64,000 nucleotides of DNA from Pseudomonas sp. M47T1 (lineage in GTDB: Bacteria > Pseudomonadota > Gammaproteobacteria > Pseudomonadales > Pseudomonadaceae): contig NZ_AJWX01000010.1 in assembly GCF_000263855.1 (NCBI RefSeq), positions 113,913 through 177,912 of the forward strand, read 5' to 3'. The notes under the pieces were generated by a model, which saw nothing but the letters and a program-made list of their open reading frames with translations, searched no databases and had not been told where the DNA came from. Shown piece by piece: positions 27,995-36,142 of this stretch (position 1 is its first letter; each line of letters starts with the position of its first letter). The position numbers and the translations under genes are program-made.

Positions 27995-29254
27995 ATGACC
28001 GACGCCAACCGTACCACTGACATTGCCGTGATCGGCGCCGGCATCATCGGCGTCAGCTGCGCCCTGGCGATGGCTCGCCAAGGCCTCCGGGTGGCGGTCC
28101 TCGACCGTCAGCCACCGGGCATGGGGGCCTCTTATGGTAACGCCGGGCACCTGGCCACCGAGCAGGTATTTCCCATCGCCGACCTGTCGATACTCAAGCG
28201 CCTGCCGGCCATGCTGATGGACCCCATGGGCCCGCTGCGCCTGGACTGGAAATACCTGCCACAGGCCTTGCCATGGTTTACCCGCCTGCTGCTGAACCTG
28301 CGCACGGCGCCGTTCCAGCGCACGGTGGCAGGCATTCGTGCGCTGAATGAAAACAGCCTGGGCGCCTGGCAGCGCCTTTTGCAGTCCATCGAACGGCCCC
28401 ATCTGCTCAAGCACGATGGCTCGCTGCTGGTGTTCGAGCGTGCCGAATCGCGCCAGGCCATCGACGCCTTGCAGACACGTTTGCGCCAGCAACAGGTGCC
28501 GGTGGACGTGTGGCAGGCCGACGCCATTCGCCAGGCAGCTCCGCAGTTAAGCGAACACCTGCAGGGCGGCCTGTTTTTCCCCGCCACCGGCCACTTCATC
28601 GACCCTTACCGGGTAGTGAATGAGCTGGTGGCGGCGGCCAAGGCCTGCGGCGTGGAGTTTCATCAGCAAGCGGTCACGGACGGCCAGGTGAACTCCGCCG
28701 GTGTGACGCTGAGCAGCGATCAGGGCACCTTCCAGGCACGCCAGGTGTTGATTGCCTGCGGCGCTCATTCGGCCCACCTCACTGCGCGCCTGACCGGCAA
28801 GCGGGTGCCGCTGGACACCGAACGCGGCTACCATTTGATGCTGCCGCGCGAACAGCAGCGTCTGCCGTTCGCCGTGACGTCACTGGAACGCAAGTTCATC
28901 ATGACGCCCATGCAGGACGGCTTGCGCCTGGCCGGCACCGTGGAGTTCGCCGGGTTGCACGCACCACCGTCCATGGGCCGCGCACGGCAATTGCAGCGGC
29001 TGAGCCGAGGCTTGTTCACGCGCGAACTGGATGCCGAAGGCGCCACCGAGTGGATGGGATTCAGGCCATCGCTGCCTGACTCGCTGCCGGTGATCGACAA
29101 GGTCTGCGATGGCAAGGTCCTGCTTGCCTTCGGCCACCAGCACCTGGGCCTGACCCAGGCCGCCATCACGGCACAGATGGTGGCGCAGTTGGTGCAGCCA
29201 GGTTCCCTGCAAGGGTTGCCGGCGGTGACGCCCTACCGGCTTGGGCGGTTTTGA
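27995..29254 (+). CDS. FAD-dependent D-hydroxyproline dehydrogenase (DAO family)
   Basis: 419-residue flavoprotein of the DadA-like D-amino acid oxidase family, expected to oxidise cis-4-hydroxy-D-proline to 1-pyrroline-4-hydroxy-2-carboxylate and pass electrons to the respiratory chain. The dinucleotide motif AVIGAGIIGVSCALAMARQG is at residues 11-30; GLRLAGTVEF and GHQHLGLTQA lie near the C-terminus. A GTG one codon upstream (27992) is an alternative start. It is the last gene of the cluster. It is the single-subunit enzyme and not the heterotrimeric LhpBEF form. Confidence 0.88.
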   Translation: MTDANRTTDIAVIGAGIIGVSCALAMARQGLRVAVLDRQPPGMGASYGNAGHLATEQVFPIADLSILKRLPAMLMDPMGPLRLDWKYLPQALPWFTRLLLNLRTAPFQRTVAGIRALNENSLGAWQRLLQSIERPHLLKHDGSLLVFERAESRQAIDALQTRLRQQQVPVDVWQADAIRQAAPQLSEHLQGGLFFPATGHFIDPYRVVNELVAAAKACGVEFHQQAVTDGQVNSAGVTLSSDQGTFQARQVLIACGAHSAHLTARLTGKRVPLDTERGYHLMLPREQQRLPFAVTSLERKFIMTPMQDGLRLAGTVEFAGLHAPPSMGRARQLQRLSRGLFTRELDAEGATEWMGFRPSLPDSLPVIDKVCDGKVLLAFGHQHLGLTQAAITAQMVAQLVQPGSLQGLPAVTPYRLGRF

Positions 29255-29302
29255 GGGTATTTTTGAATGACTGACAACCTGGCGCCAACGGATACACGTC
29301 GG

Positions 29303-30244
29303 TCAGACCGAGGTCAACGCCGGCCCCCCCTGATGACGCCGCGCCGCCCACACCACCCCGCCCACCAGCAGCGCAATGGCGGTCACCTCCATCAACCCGG
29401 GCACACGCTGGCTGAACAGAAAGCCGTAGACACAGGCAAACAGCGTTTCGAACACGATCATCTGGCCGCTCAGCGACGCCGGCATGCGCCGCGAGCAAGC
29501 GTTCCACAAGCCGTTGGCAATCCACGAACCGCACAGTGCCAGGAACAGGCACACCCACAGCAGACTCACCCAGCGGCTGTGGTCGACCTGCGCAGGCACC
29601 AGGTTGGGGAACAGCAGCAACGCCACGGCACCGAAGGCCATCGCCACCACGCCGGTGACAATACCCAGCAGCGTCGACCACTCATGGCTGTTGAAGGGAC
29701 TTTGCTTCAGATAACGGGCGTTGCGCGTGGCGTACCACGACCAGCACACCACCGCGCTCAGCCCGCAGGCCAGCCCCAGCCAACGCGACGACAGCGATGG
29801 CTGCGACAGTGGCCCGCCCGTGTGCGCCAGGCTCACTGCCACGATGCCCAGGAATACCATCAGCAGCGGCAACTTGAGTTTGCTGACCGGCAGGGAGCCC
29901 GCGTCGCCACGCCCCAGGAAGGTGATGGCCACCGGCAGCATGCCGTTGATCAGCGCCGCAGTGGTCACCCCGCTCAACTGCACCGACGCACCCAGCAGCG
30001 CGTAGTTGAGTACGTTGCCCGTCAGCGCCAAGCGCAGCAGCATCATCACGTCGCGGCGGGTCAGCCGGGCCAGCAATCGGGACGCCAGGGGCAAGGCCAG
30101 CGCCAGCGAGATCAACCCGTACAAGGCAAAGCGCACGCTGCTGATCAGCACGGCGTTGAATTCAGGCAACAGCGCCGGGCCGATGATCACCCCGCCCCAG
30201 ATCGCTCCCGCCAACACCGCATACATCACGCCACTGTTCATCAT
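29303..30244 (-). CDS. DMT-superfamily transporter (EamA type)
   Basis: 313-residue inner-membrane protein with ten predicted helices in two EamA repeats, the second beginning near WLGLACGLSAVVCWSWYATR. Such proteins export amino acids and metabolites; substrate unknown. Two adjacent ATGs (30244, 30241) are equally possible, with a GTG at 30250. It is convergent with the hydroxyproline cluster and divergent from the next LysR gene, which may control it. Confidence 0.88.
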   Translation of the reverse strand: MMNSGVMYAVLAGAIWGGVIIGPALLPEFNAVLISSVRFALYGLISLALALPLASRLLARLTRRDVMMLLRLALTGNVLNYALLGASVQLSGVTTAALINGMLPVAITFLGRGDAGSLPVSKLKLPLLMVFLGIVAVSLAHTGGPLSQPSLSSRWLGLACGLSAVVCWSWYATRNARYLKQSPFNSHEWSTLLGIVTGVVAMAFGAVALLLFPNLVPAQVDHSRWVSLLWVCLFLALCGSWIANGLWNACSRRMPASLSGQMIVFETLFACVYGFLFSQRVPGLMEVTAIALLVGGVVWAARRHQGGPALTSV

Positions 30245-30361
30245 CTGCACTCGGACAGGTTGTGTTCAGCGGCATTCTATCCCTGGCATTCAACCGCCAC
30301 CTGCGATAAAAAGTAGGCTACCCATTCCCCAGCGGCATACCCCACGACCAGGAGCATCATC

Positions 30362-31261
30362 ATCAACCGTTACCTGCGTACCCTGCCGCCGCTGGAAACC
30401 CTGGTCACCTTCCAAGCCGTGGGGCGCCATGGCAGCTTCACCGCTGCGGCCACCGAGCTGTTCGTCACTCAAAGCGCAGTGAGCAAACAGATGCGCCAGC
30501 TGGAAGACAGCCTGGGCGTGCCGCTGTTCGAGCGCAAACCGCGGGGCGTCAGCCTGACCAGCGCCGGGGACGAGCTGATGATGACCGTCAATGTGCTGCT
30601 GACCACCCTGTACCAAAGCGTCACGCGCATCCGCAACGTGCACCAGAGCAACGCGGTCTCGGTGCTGGCCACCCATGCACTGGCGCAGTTCTGGCTGTTC
30701 CCCAAGCTGATCGAGTTCAACAAGGCCTACCCTGACATCGCCGTGCACGTGCACGCCATGAACGAATTCGAGGCGGCTAGCCTCAACGATTTCGACGTGG
30801 GCATTCTCTACGGTTCAGGTGAGTGGTCGACGCTGGACAGCGACTTCCTGTTGCCGGAAATCGTCTACGCCGTGGCGCACCCCGCCCTGCCGGTCGCGTC
30901 GGTGAAAACCCTGGCGCAACTGGCCCAGGCCAACCTGGTGCAAATCGACACCGCGGCCTGGCAATGCATGGACTGGCACCAGTGGTTCGGTCATTTGGGC
31001 ATCGACTACAGCCCACAGGACAAGGCGCCAGTGTTCAACCAGCTGACCCTGGCGTTTCGCGCGGTGCAGCAAGGCATGGGCATTGGCCTGGCGTGGAGTT
31101 TCATGGCCGACGAGGCCCTGGCCAAGGGCGAACTGCAACGGGTAACGGCGTTTGAGTGCGTGACCGGCAACGGCGAATACCTGGTGTCGGTCAAGCATCG
31201 CAAACGCTCGGCGTGTGCCGAGGTGTTTCGGGAGTGGCTGCTGGAATCGATGGTGGGCTGA
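30362..31261 (+). CDS. LysR-family regulator with apparent ATC start codon
   Basis: About 299 residues. The frame encodes a full GcvA-like HTH: NRYLRTLPPLETLVTFQAVG, then TQSAVSKQMRQLEDSLGVPL, then the effector domain. No ATG, GTG or TTG exists in frame before a GTG at 30419, which would cut into the first HTH helix; an in-frame TAG is at 30314-30316. AGGAG at 30350-30354 points to the ATC at 30362 (7-nt spacing), one of three ATC codons in a row (30356-30364). Either translation begins at a rare ATC, or a former ATG was mutated and expression is low. It is divergent from the EamA transporter. Confidence 0.75.
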   Translation: MNRYLRTLPPLETLVTFQAVGRHGSFTAAATELFVTQSAVSKQMRQLEDSLGVPLFERKPRGVSLTSAGDELMMTVNVLLTTLYQSVTRIRNVHQSNAVSVLATHALAQFWLFPKLIEFNKAYPDIAVHVHAMNEFEAASLNDFDVGILYGSGEWSTLDSDFLLPEIVYAVAHPALPVASVKTLAQLAQANLVQIDTAAWQCMDWHQWFGHLGIDYSPQDKAPVFNQLTLAFRAVQQGMGIGLAWSFMADEALAKGELQRVTAFECVTGNGEYLVSVKHRKRSACAEVFREWLLESMVG

Positions 31262-31530
31262 TCAGCGCACCTTCACCACCACCTTGCCCTTCGCCCGCCC
31301 GGTTTCAGTACCCGCAGTGACCGGCGCGGCACGTCGTTGCCCAGCATCAGCGGCAATGCATACGGCAGGATCCTCTTGAATTCGCCGTTGCTGATCTCCG
31401 CGTCGAGGGCGTTGACCCCCGCCGCGTGCACCTGAATCAGTACATCATCTTCGTGCACCACTGGCTCGGGCAGGTCGGCAACCCTGCCGACGCTACCCTT
31501 GCCGTAACCCTCAATGATGAATGCCTTCAT
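31262..31530 (-). pseudogene. Internally deleted quinone-oxidoreductase-type MDR gene
   Basis: Reading left from ATG 31530, a medium-chain reductase N-terminus is intact (MKAFIIEGYGKGSVGRVADL, HAAGVNALDAEISNG, to LGNDV). Near 31335 it jumps directly to the C-terminal end of the family (ETGRAKGKVVVKVR, stop at 31262-31264), which lies in another frame. The entire NADPH-binding core, roughly 250 codons in the family, is missing. Non-functional remnant. Confidence 0.8.
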
Positions 31531-31542
31531 GAACGGGGTGGC

Positions 31543-32328
31543 TTAGCTGGCGCGGTAGCGTTCGGCAGGCTGGGCCTGGCGAAGGTCGGACAGCAGCAAC
31601 CGGCGGGCACCGTCCAGGGCGTCCCAGCGTTCGGCCACATGCAGTGGCGGAATGGTTACCGCTTCACGGCGGTCATAGCCCACCAGCGCCGCGTCCACCA
31701 GGTCGCCCACTTCCATCACTTCCGGCAGTTGGTCGATGTCCATGCCCGAGCGCGCCCAGATCTCGGTGCGGGTAGCCGCAGGCAGCACGGCTTGCACGTA
31801 GACGCCCTTGGGGCCCAGTTCCAGTTGCAGTCCCTGGGAGAGGAACAGCACGTAGGCCTTGGTGGCGCCGTACACGGTCATGTTGAGTTCCGGCGCCAGG
31901 CCAACCACCGAGCCGATGTTGACGATGGCGCCCTCGCCTGCCTGGGAGATACGTGGAGCGATGGCGGCGGCAAGCCGGGTCAGTGCGGTGATGTTGAGGG
32001 CCACCAGGCTGTCGATGCTGTCGGCGGTCTGCTGGGCAAACCCACCGTTCTGACCAACGCCTGCATTGTTGATAAGGATGCCAATGCTGGCATCTTCCCG
32101 CAGGCGCGTTTCAATCCTGGCCAGGTCGGCGGCGTGGGTCAGGTCAGCCTGCACCACGTCGACGGTGATCGCGCTTTCGTCACGCAACCGGGCCGCCAGG
32201 GCGTCCAGCCGCCCCTTGTCCCGTGCTACCAGCACCAGGTTGTGGCCACGGCGGGCGAAGCGTTGTGCATAGGTAGCGCCGATGCCGCTGGAAGCGCCGG
32301 TGATCAGAACGGTGGGAAGCTTGCTCAT
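31543..32328 (-). CDS. Short-chain dehydrogenase/reductase
   Basis: 261-residue classical SDR: cofactor motif TGASSGIG at 10-17, NNAGVG, and the catalytic YGATK (Tyr and Lys three apart). The NAD(P)H-dependent substrate is unknown. It is divergent from a TetR gene whose promoter contains a clear operator; the pair is a common one-repressor, one-reductase module responding to a small electrophile or lipid-like compound. Confidence 0.9.
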   Translation of the reverse strand: MSKLPTVLITGASSGIGATYAQRFARRGHNLVLVARDKGRLDALAARLRDESAITVDVVQADLTHAADLARIETRLREDASIGILINNAGVGQNGGFAQQTADSIDSLVALNITALTRLAAAIAPRISQAGEGAIVNIGSVVGLAPELNMTVYGATKAYVLFLSQGLQLELGPKGVYVQAVLPAATRTEIWARSGMDIDQLPEVMEVGDLVDAALVGYDRREAVTIPPLHVAERWDALDGARRLLLSDLRQAQPAERYRAS

Positions 32329-32421
32329 GAAGTGTTGCTCCTGAATGAGGGGGGATGCACCGCCGGAACGGCCAAGGGCATGACTTTATGATGATGATCG
32401 AAATCTAAACCGTCAAGCATT

Positions 32422-32449
32422 TTGATGTTGAACGACATCAATGTATAAT
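32422..32449 (+). promoter_or_regulatory. TetR promoter overlapped by operator palindrome
   Basis: TTGATGT at 32422-32428 and ACATCAA at 32435-32441 form a perfect 7-bp dyad with a 6-bp centre. The left arm is also the -35 box (TTGATG), followed 16 bp later by a consensus -10 box TATAAT at 32444-32449. A repressor bound here would block RNA polymerase, consistent with TetR autorepression and control of the divergent SDR gene. Confidence 0.65.
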
Positions 32450-32483
32450 GGGGCCTGTTATCTGCTTCAACGCGGGAGTTTTT

Positions 32484-33050
32484 ATGAAAGTCAGCAAAGC
32501 GCAGGTCCAGGCCAACCGCGCGCACATCGTTGAAACCGCCTCAGCCCTGTTCCGCGAACGCGGCTACGACGGGGTAAGCGTGGCCGACCTGATGGCCGCC
32601 GCTGGGTTTACCCACGGCGGTTTCTACAAACACTTCGCCTCCAAGGCCGACCTGATGGTGGAGGCGGCTGCCTGCGGTTTTGCCCAGACCCAGGCGGTCA
32701 CCGACCAGGCCGACCGCTGCGACTTGATCCAGCAGTACCTGTCCCGCGAGCACCGCGACTCGCCTGGCGAAGGCTGCACGCTGGCGTCACTGTCATCGGA
32801 CGCTGCGCGCCAGCCGCCGCCGGTCAAGCAAGTGTTCGCCGACAGCATCGAGCGCGCGCTGGCGAAGGCTGCTGACGACGCTGCCGACCAGGGCGAGGAC
32901 GCGCGCCGCGAAGCGCGTGCGCGACGCATCGATGCCATGGCGCAGCTGGCCGGCGCGGTGATGCTGTCCCGAGCCTGCCCGGACGACTCGGCGCTGGCGG
33001 ATGAGATTCTGCAGGCCTGTTGTGCGGCGGCGTTGGCGCGGTTGGGCTAA
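32484..33050 (+). CDS. TetR/AcrR-family repressor
   Basis: 188-residue regulator. HTH at about 10-55 (HIVETASALFRERGYDGVSV, GFTHGGFYKHFASKADLM), then a variable ligand-binding region with Cys residues. GGGAG at 32474-32478 sets ATG 32484. It probably represses itself and the divergent SDR gene via the palindrome at 32422-32441. Confidence 0.88.
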   Translation: MKVSKAQVQANRAHIVETASALFRERGYDGVSVADLMAAAGFTHGGFYKHFASKADLMVEAAACGFAQTQAVTDQADRCDLIQQYLSREHRDSPGEGCTLASLSSDAARQPPPVKQVFADSIERALAKAADDAADQGEDARREARARRIDAMAQLAGAVMLSRACPDDSALADEILQACCAAALARLG

Positions 33051-33228
33051 GGACCTATAGCGGCGGCTACACCCCCTCACAACACAGGGCGGCTACGGTG
33101 TTTGGCCAGTGCGTCAGGAAAACGGCGCCTGCCGTGCAGATGCGCCACTTATCGCTTCCATAAGCATTTTTTTTGAATTACTGCCGGCCCCCTGCAATCC
33201 CATTTTCAGGGATTGACCGGAGGCGCCC

Positions 33229-33510
33229 ATGAACCCACAGCTCTATGTCATCGAATACCGGCTTCACGGCAAGCCGGCCACGTTCATCATTCGCCTGGAG
33301 AAAATGGACAATGCCCTCGCCTGGCATTGGGCCAGTTGCGATGCCGGCGTCGGGATCATTCCCAAATTCGGCCGCCAGCAGGTGCGTCAGGTCAGCAAGC
33401 CCATGGCCGAGCGCTACGGCATCACCGAGGTGAAATGGCGCCTGGCCGGCCAGCGAACCGCGCGCGCGGACAGTGACGCCACCACGTCATCGGAATCCGC
33501 CGAGCCCTGA
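33229..33510 (+). CDS. Conserved hypothetical small protein (DUF6555-like)
   Basis: 93-residue soluble protein: MNPQLYVIEYRLHGKPATFI, ALAWHWASCDAGVGIIPKFG. CCGGAGGCGCCC precedes the ATG. It resembles a Pseudomonas-restricted family that I recall as DUF6555, function unknown; the family name is uncertain. It is a single gene followed by a short palindrome. Confidence 0.75.
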   Translation: MNPQLYVIEYRLHGKPATFIIRLEKMDNALAWHWASCDAGVGIIPKFGRQQVRQVSKPMAERYGITEVKWRLAGQRTARADSDATTSSESAEP

Positions 33511-33540
33511 TCGGGGCCCGACGGTTGTATTAACGGTAAT

Positions 33541-33558
33541 GGAGTACACATGTACTCC
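33541..33558. repeat. 18-bp palindrome downstream of small gene
   Basis: GGAGTACA-CA-TGTACTCC has perfect 8-bp arms and is followed by ACACCTTTTT. It may be a weak terminator for the plus-strand gene; an operator is less likely between convergent genes. Confidence 0.5.
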
Positions 33559-33579
33559 ACACCTTTTTACCTCCCTTCG

Positions 33580-34683
33580 CTACACATCTTCCACCTTACG
33601 CGGCTCGTGCATGGGGCAACCCAGGTGCTCGCCCCGAAATCCCGCCGAGTGCTCATAGGCTGGCTTGCGCACACGCATGATGCCACCCAGCGGGCGATGC
33701 GCCGCCAGGCCATGCCACGGGCTGAACGCCATGCGATCGTCAATATGGCTGACCCGCTGCGCTGACCAGGCGTCCTGCTGCGGCACATGCAGGCGCGCCA
33801 CCGTCACGTAGGGGCTCAGGTCTTCCGGCCACACCACGGACGCATCCTCGATAGGCATTTTTTCCGTGTCGGTGGCCAGTTGCACGCGCACTTCCCACAC
33901 GCCTTCATGGCTGGCGAAATACTGCCCCACGGCCTCGCGCAGGCCGTCGGGCTTGCCATCCAGGTCCACTTCCTGGCCGGTGAGCGCGCGCAGTGGCGGC
34001 GATACCGGCACCACGCTGACCTTGGCGTAATAGCTGCCGTACAGCATAGGCACCACGGTGAAAAAGCTCTCGCCCAGGAGATGCGTACGCGGGTGGCCGC
34101 CCAGGCTTTTCAAAGTGCCGCTTTCACCGCCCATGGCCTCCACCGTTGCCTCGATGCCGCGCAGGGCCGCCGACATGGCTTTCTTCAGGCCAGGCAATTT
34201 GTCGGTGGTCTTGGCCAGCAGCTTCAACGTCTTGAGAAACGCTTTGGGCGTCGCTGCGGTGAAAGCGCGGGCGTTCTGCATCACGAAATCCTGGGTGGTG
34301 TCGTGTTCGCTGCCAGGCAGCCTCGCGCCCTGCACGCCGATGACCTTGATGGCCATGCCCCGTGGCGTGGACACGTTGTCGTCAAGCATGTCCCCTGGGT
34401 TGGTGGACAGGCGCATCACCACGCCGTAAGTGCCAGGCTGGGCAAACAACCCTTGCGCAAGCTCGGCCGGCAACCCTGTCAGCACCTCAAGGCTGCCGGC
34501 CAGCAAACCGTGGGCCTTGGCGTGCACGCTGCGCACCGGGTGGCCGTAGTCTGCCTGGGTTTTCTCCAGAATGCTGTGCATGGCCTGCACCAGCTCGGCG
34601 CTGGTCTGCGCCTCGTCATAGGGGATTTGCTCAAAGTCGGGCTGGAACACGACCGGCTCTACGCCCAGGGGGTTGGCGCTCAT
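33580..34683 (-). CDS. Catalase-family (heme catalase-like) protein
   Basis: 367-residue protein of the small catalase-related group. The distal histidine motif RSVHAKAHGLL places His54 as in catalases, and MRLSTNPGDMLDDNVSTPRG matches the heme-pocket region. It is shorter than true catalases (about 480 residues or more) and lacks a signal peptide. Members may act as heme peroxidases or hydroperoxide-processing enzymes. It is alone on its strand, next to the formaldehyde-dehydrogenase-type gene. Confidence 0.8.
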   Translation of the reverse strand: MSANPLGVEPVVFQPDFEQIPYDEAQTSAELVQAMHSILEKTQADYGHPVRSVHAKAHGLLAGSLEVLTGLPAELAQGLFAQPGTYGVVMRLSTNPGDMLDDNVSTPRGMAIKVIGVQGARLPGSEHDTTQDFVMQNARAFTAATPKAFLKTLKLLAKTTDKLPGLKKAMSAALRGIEATVEAMGGESGTLKSLGGHPRTHLLGESFFTVVPMLYGSYYAKVSVVPVSPPLRALTGQEVDLDGKPDGLREAVGQYFASHEGVWEVRVQLATDTEKMPIEDASVVWPEDLSPYVTVARLHVPQQDAWSAQRVSHIDDRMAFSPWHGLAAHRPLGGIMRVRKPAYEHSAGFRGEHLGCPMHEPRKVEDV

Positions 34684-34800
34684 GGTGACACCTCATCAGG
34701 TCAATGACGGCGCGCCTGGCAGGCAGGTTCTTGATGACCTGTGGCCCGCGCGGTTCACGGTTACAGGCAGGCACGCAAGCGCCGCCCTGCCAGGACGGGC

Positions 34801-35940
34801 TCAGGCAGCGGGCTTGAGCACCACTTTGGTCCAGCCATTGTCACGGGCATCGAAATGCTCGTAGGCCTTGGGCGCTTCAGCCAGTTTCAGGCGGTGGGAA
34901 ATGATCTGCGATGGCGTTGCGCGGCCGTGGTGAATCAGCTCGGCCAGGCGCCGATTGTAGGCCTTGACGTTGGCCTGGCCGGTGCGGATCTGTTGCCCCT
35001 TGAACCAGAAGGCGCCGAAGTCGAAGGCCATCTTGCCCTCCTTCGCCAGTTCGTTGTGCGCACCCGGGTCCTGGGGCACGAATACCCCCACCGCGCCAAT
35101 GCCGCCGGTGGCCTTGGTGGAGGCCACCAGGTTGTTCATGGTGAGATGGTTGGCTTCGTGGCCGTGACGGTCGCAGCACTGATAACCCACGCATTCGCAG
35201 CCGCGGTCGGTGCCTTTGCCATGGGTCAGGTTGAGGATCTGGTCCACCGCTTCCTGCTCCAGGGAGTTGATCGGCGTAGCCCCCAGCTTGGCCGCCAATT
35301 GCAGACGGTCCGGGTGACTGTCGACGACGAACACCTGCGCGGCGCCCTTGATCATGGCCGAGTGTGCGGCCATCAGGCCCACGGGGCCGGCGCCGTAAAT
35401 GGCAATGCTTTCACCCGGCAGCAGGCCGGCCAGTTCGGTGGCGTGCCAGCCGGTGGGGAAGATGTCGGACAGCATCACGTAGTCATCTTCACGCTCCTGG
35501 GCGTCCTCGGGTAACACCAGGCAGTTGAAGTCGGCGTAGGGCACGCGCAGCAGCTCAGCCTGGCCGCCCTGGTAGGGGCCCATTTCGGCAAAGCCATAGG
35601 CGGCCCCCGCACTGCCGGGGTTGGCAGTGAGGCAGAAACCGGTCAGGCCCTTTTCGCAGTTTTCGCAGAAGCCGCAGCCAATGTTGAACGGCAGGCACAC
35701 CCGGTCGCCGACCTTGATGCGGTCGACACCGGCACCCACCTCAATCACCTCGCCGAGGTTTTCGTGGCCGAACACCCGCCCCTGTTCAAACGAAGTACGG
35801 CCTTCATACATGTGCAGATCCGAGCCACAGATATTGGTGGTGGTGATGCGCACCACGGCATCGGTCGGTTTTTCGATTTTGGCATCAGGAACGTTCTGCA
35901 CGCTGACGTCGCGGGGGCCGTTGTAGACGATTGCTTTCAT
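34801..35940 (-). CDS. Zinc-dependent, glutathione-independent formaldehyde dehydrogenase-type enzyme
   Basis: 379-residue medium-chain alcohol dehydrogenase. The catalytic zinc residues are Cys38 (NICGSDLHMYEGR) and His59/Glu60 (GHENLG). The structural zinc cysteines are 89, 92, 95 and 103. CECVGYQCCDRHGHEANHLT and AFWFKGQQIRTGQANVKAYN match the glutathione-independent FDH subgroup. It probably oxidises formaldehyde or small aldehydes/alcohols with NAD+. ATG 35940 is set by AGGAGAATCAC upstream. It is divergent from a Rieske/FAD reductase. Confidence 0.85.
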   Translation of the reverse strand: MKAIVYNGPRDVSVQNVPDAKIEKPTDAVVRITTTNICGSDLHMYEGRTSFEQGRVFGHENLGEVIEVGAGVDRIKVGDRVCLPFNIGCGFCENCEKGLTGFCLTANPGSAGAAYGFAEMGPYQGGQAELLRVPYADFNCLVLPEDAQEREDDYVMLSDIFPTGWHATELAGLLPGESIAIYGAGPVGLMAAHSAMIKGAAQVFVVDSHPDRLQLAAKLGATPINSLEQEAVDQILNLTHGKGTDRGCECVGYQCCDRHGHEANHLTMNNLVASTKATGGIGAVGVFVPQDPGAHNELAKEGKMAFDFGAFWFKGQQIRTGQANVKAYNRRLAELIHHGRATPSQIISHRLKLAEAPKAYEHFDARDNGWTKVVLKPAA

Positions 35941-36142
35941 GTGATTCTCCTGTGGAGGTAGACGAAGAAAATTGACGCGCTTACTAGAAATCAGATCAGG
36001 CGTAGCGCCCCCTGCGTTCAGAGAATTACGCCAATCGCTGACGAGTGGTGAATGTGCAACCGTTCGTCGAACCAGTGCAGTCGCACGGTTGGCCTGGCAG
36101 TCAAGACGCAAACCTGCTGCTTGCCTGCCCTGGAGGATTGTC

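Noticed and set aside
33580..34683. True monofunctional catalase
   Set aside because: The His motif is present, but the protein is over 100 residues too short and belongs to the small catalase-related group, so full catalase activity is not claimed.
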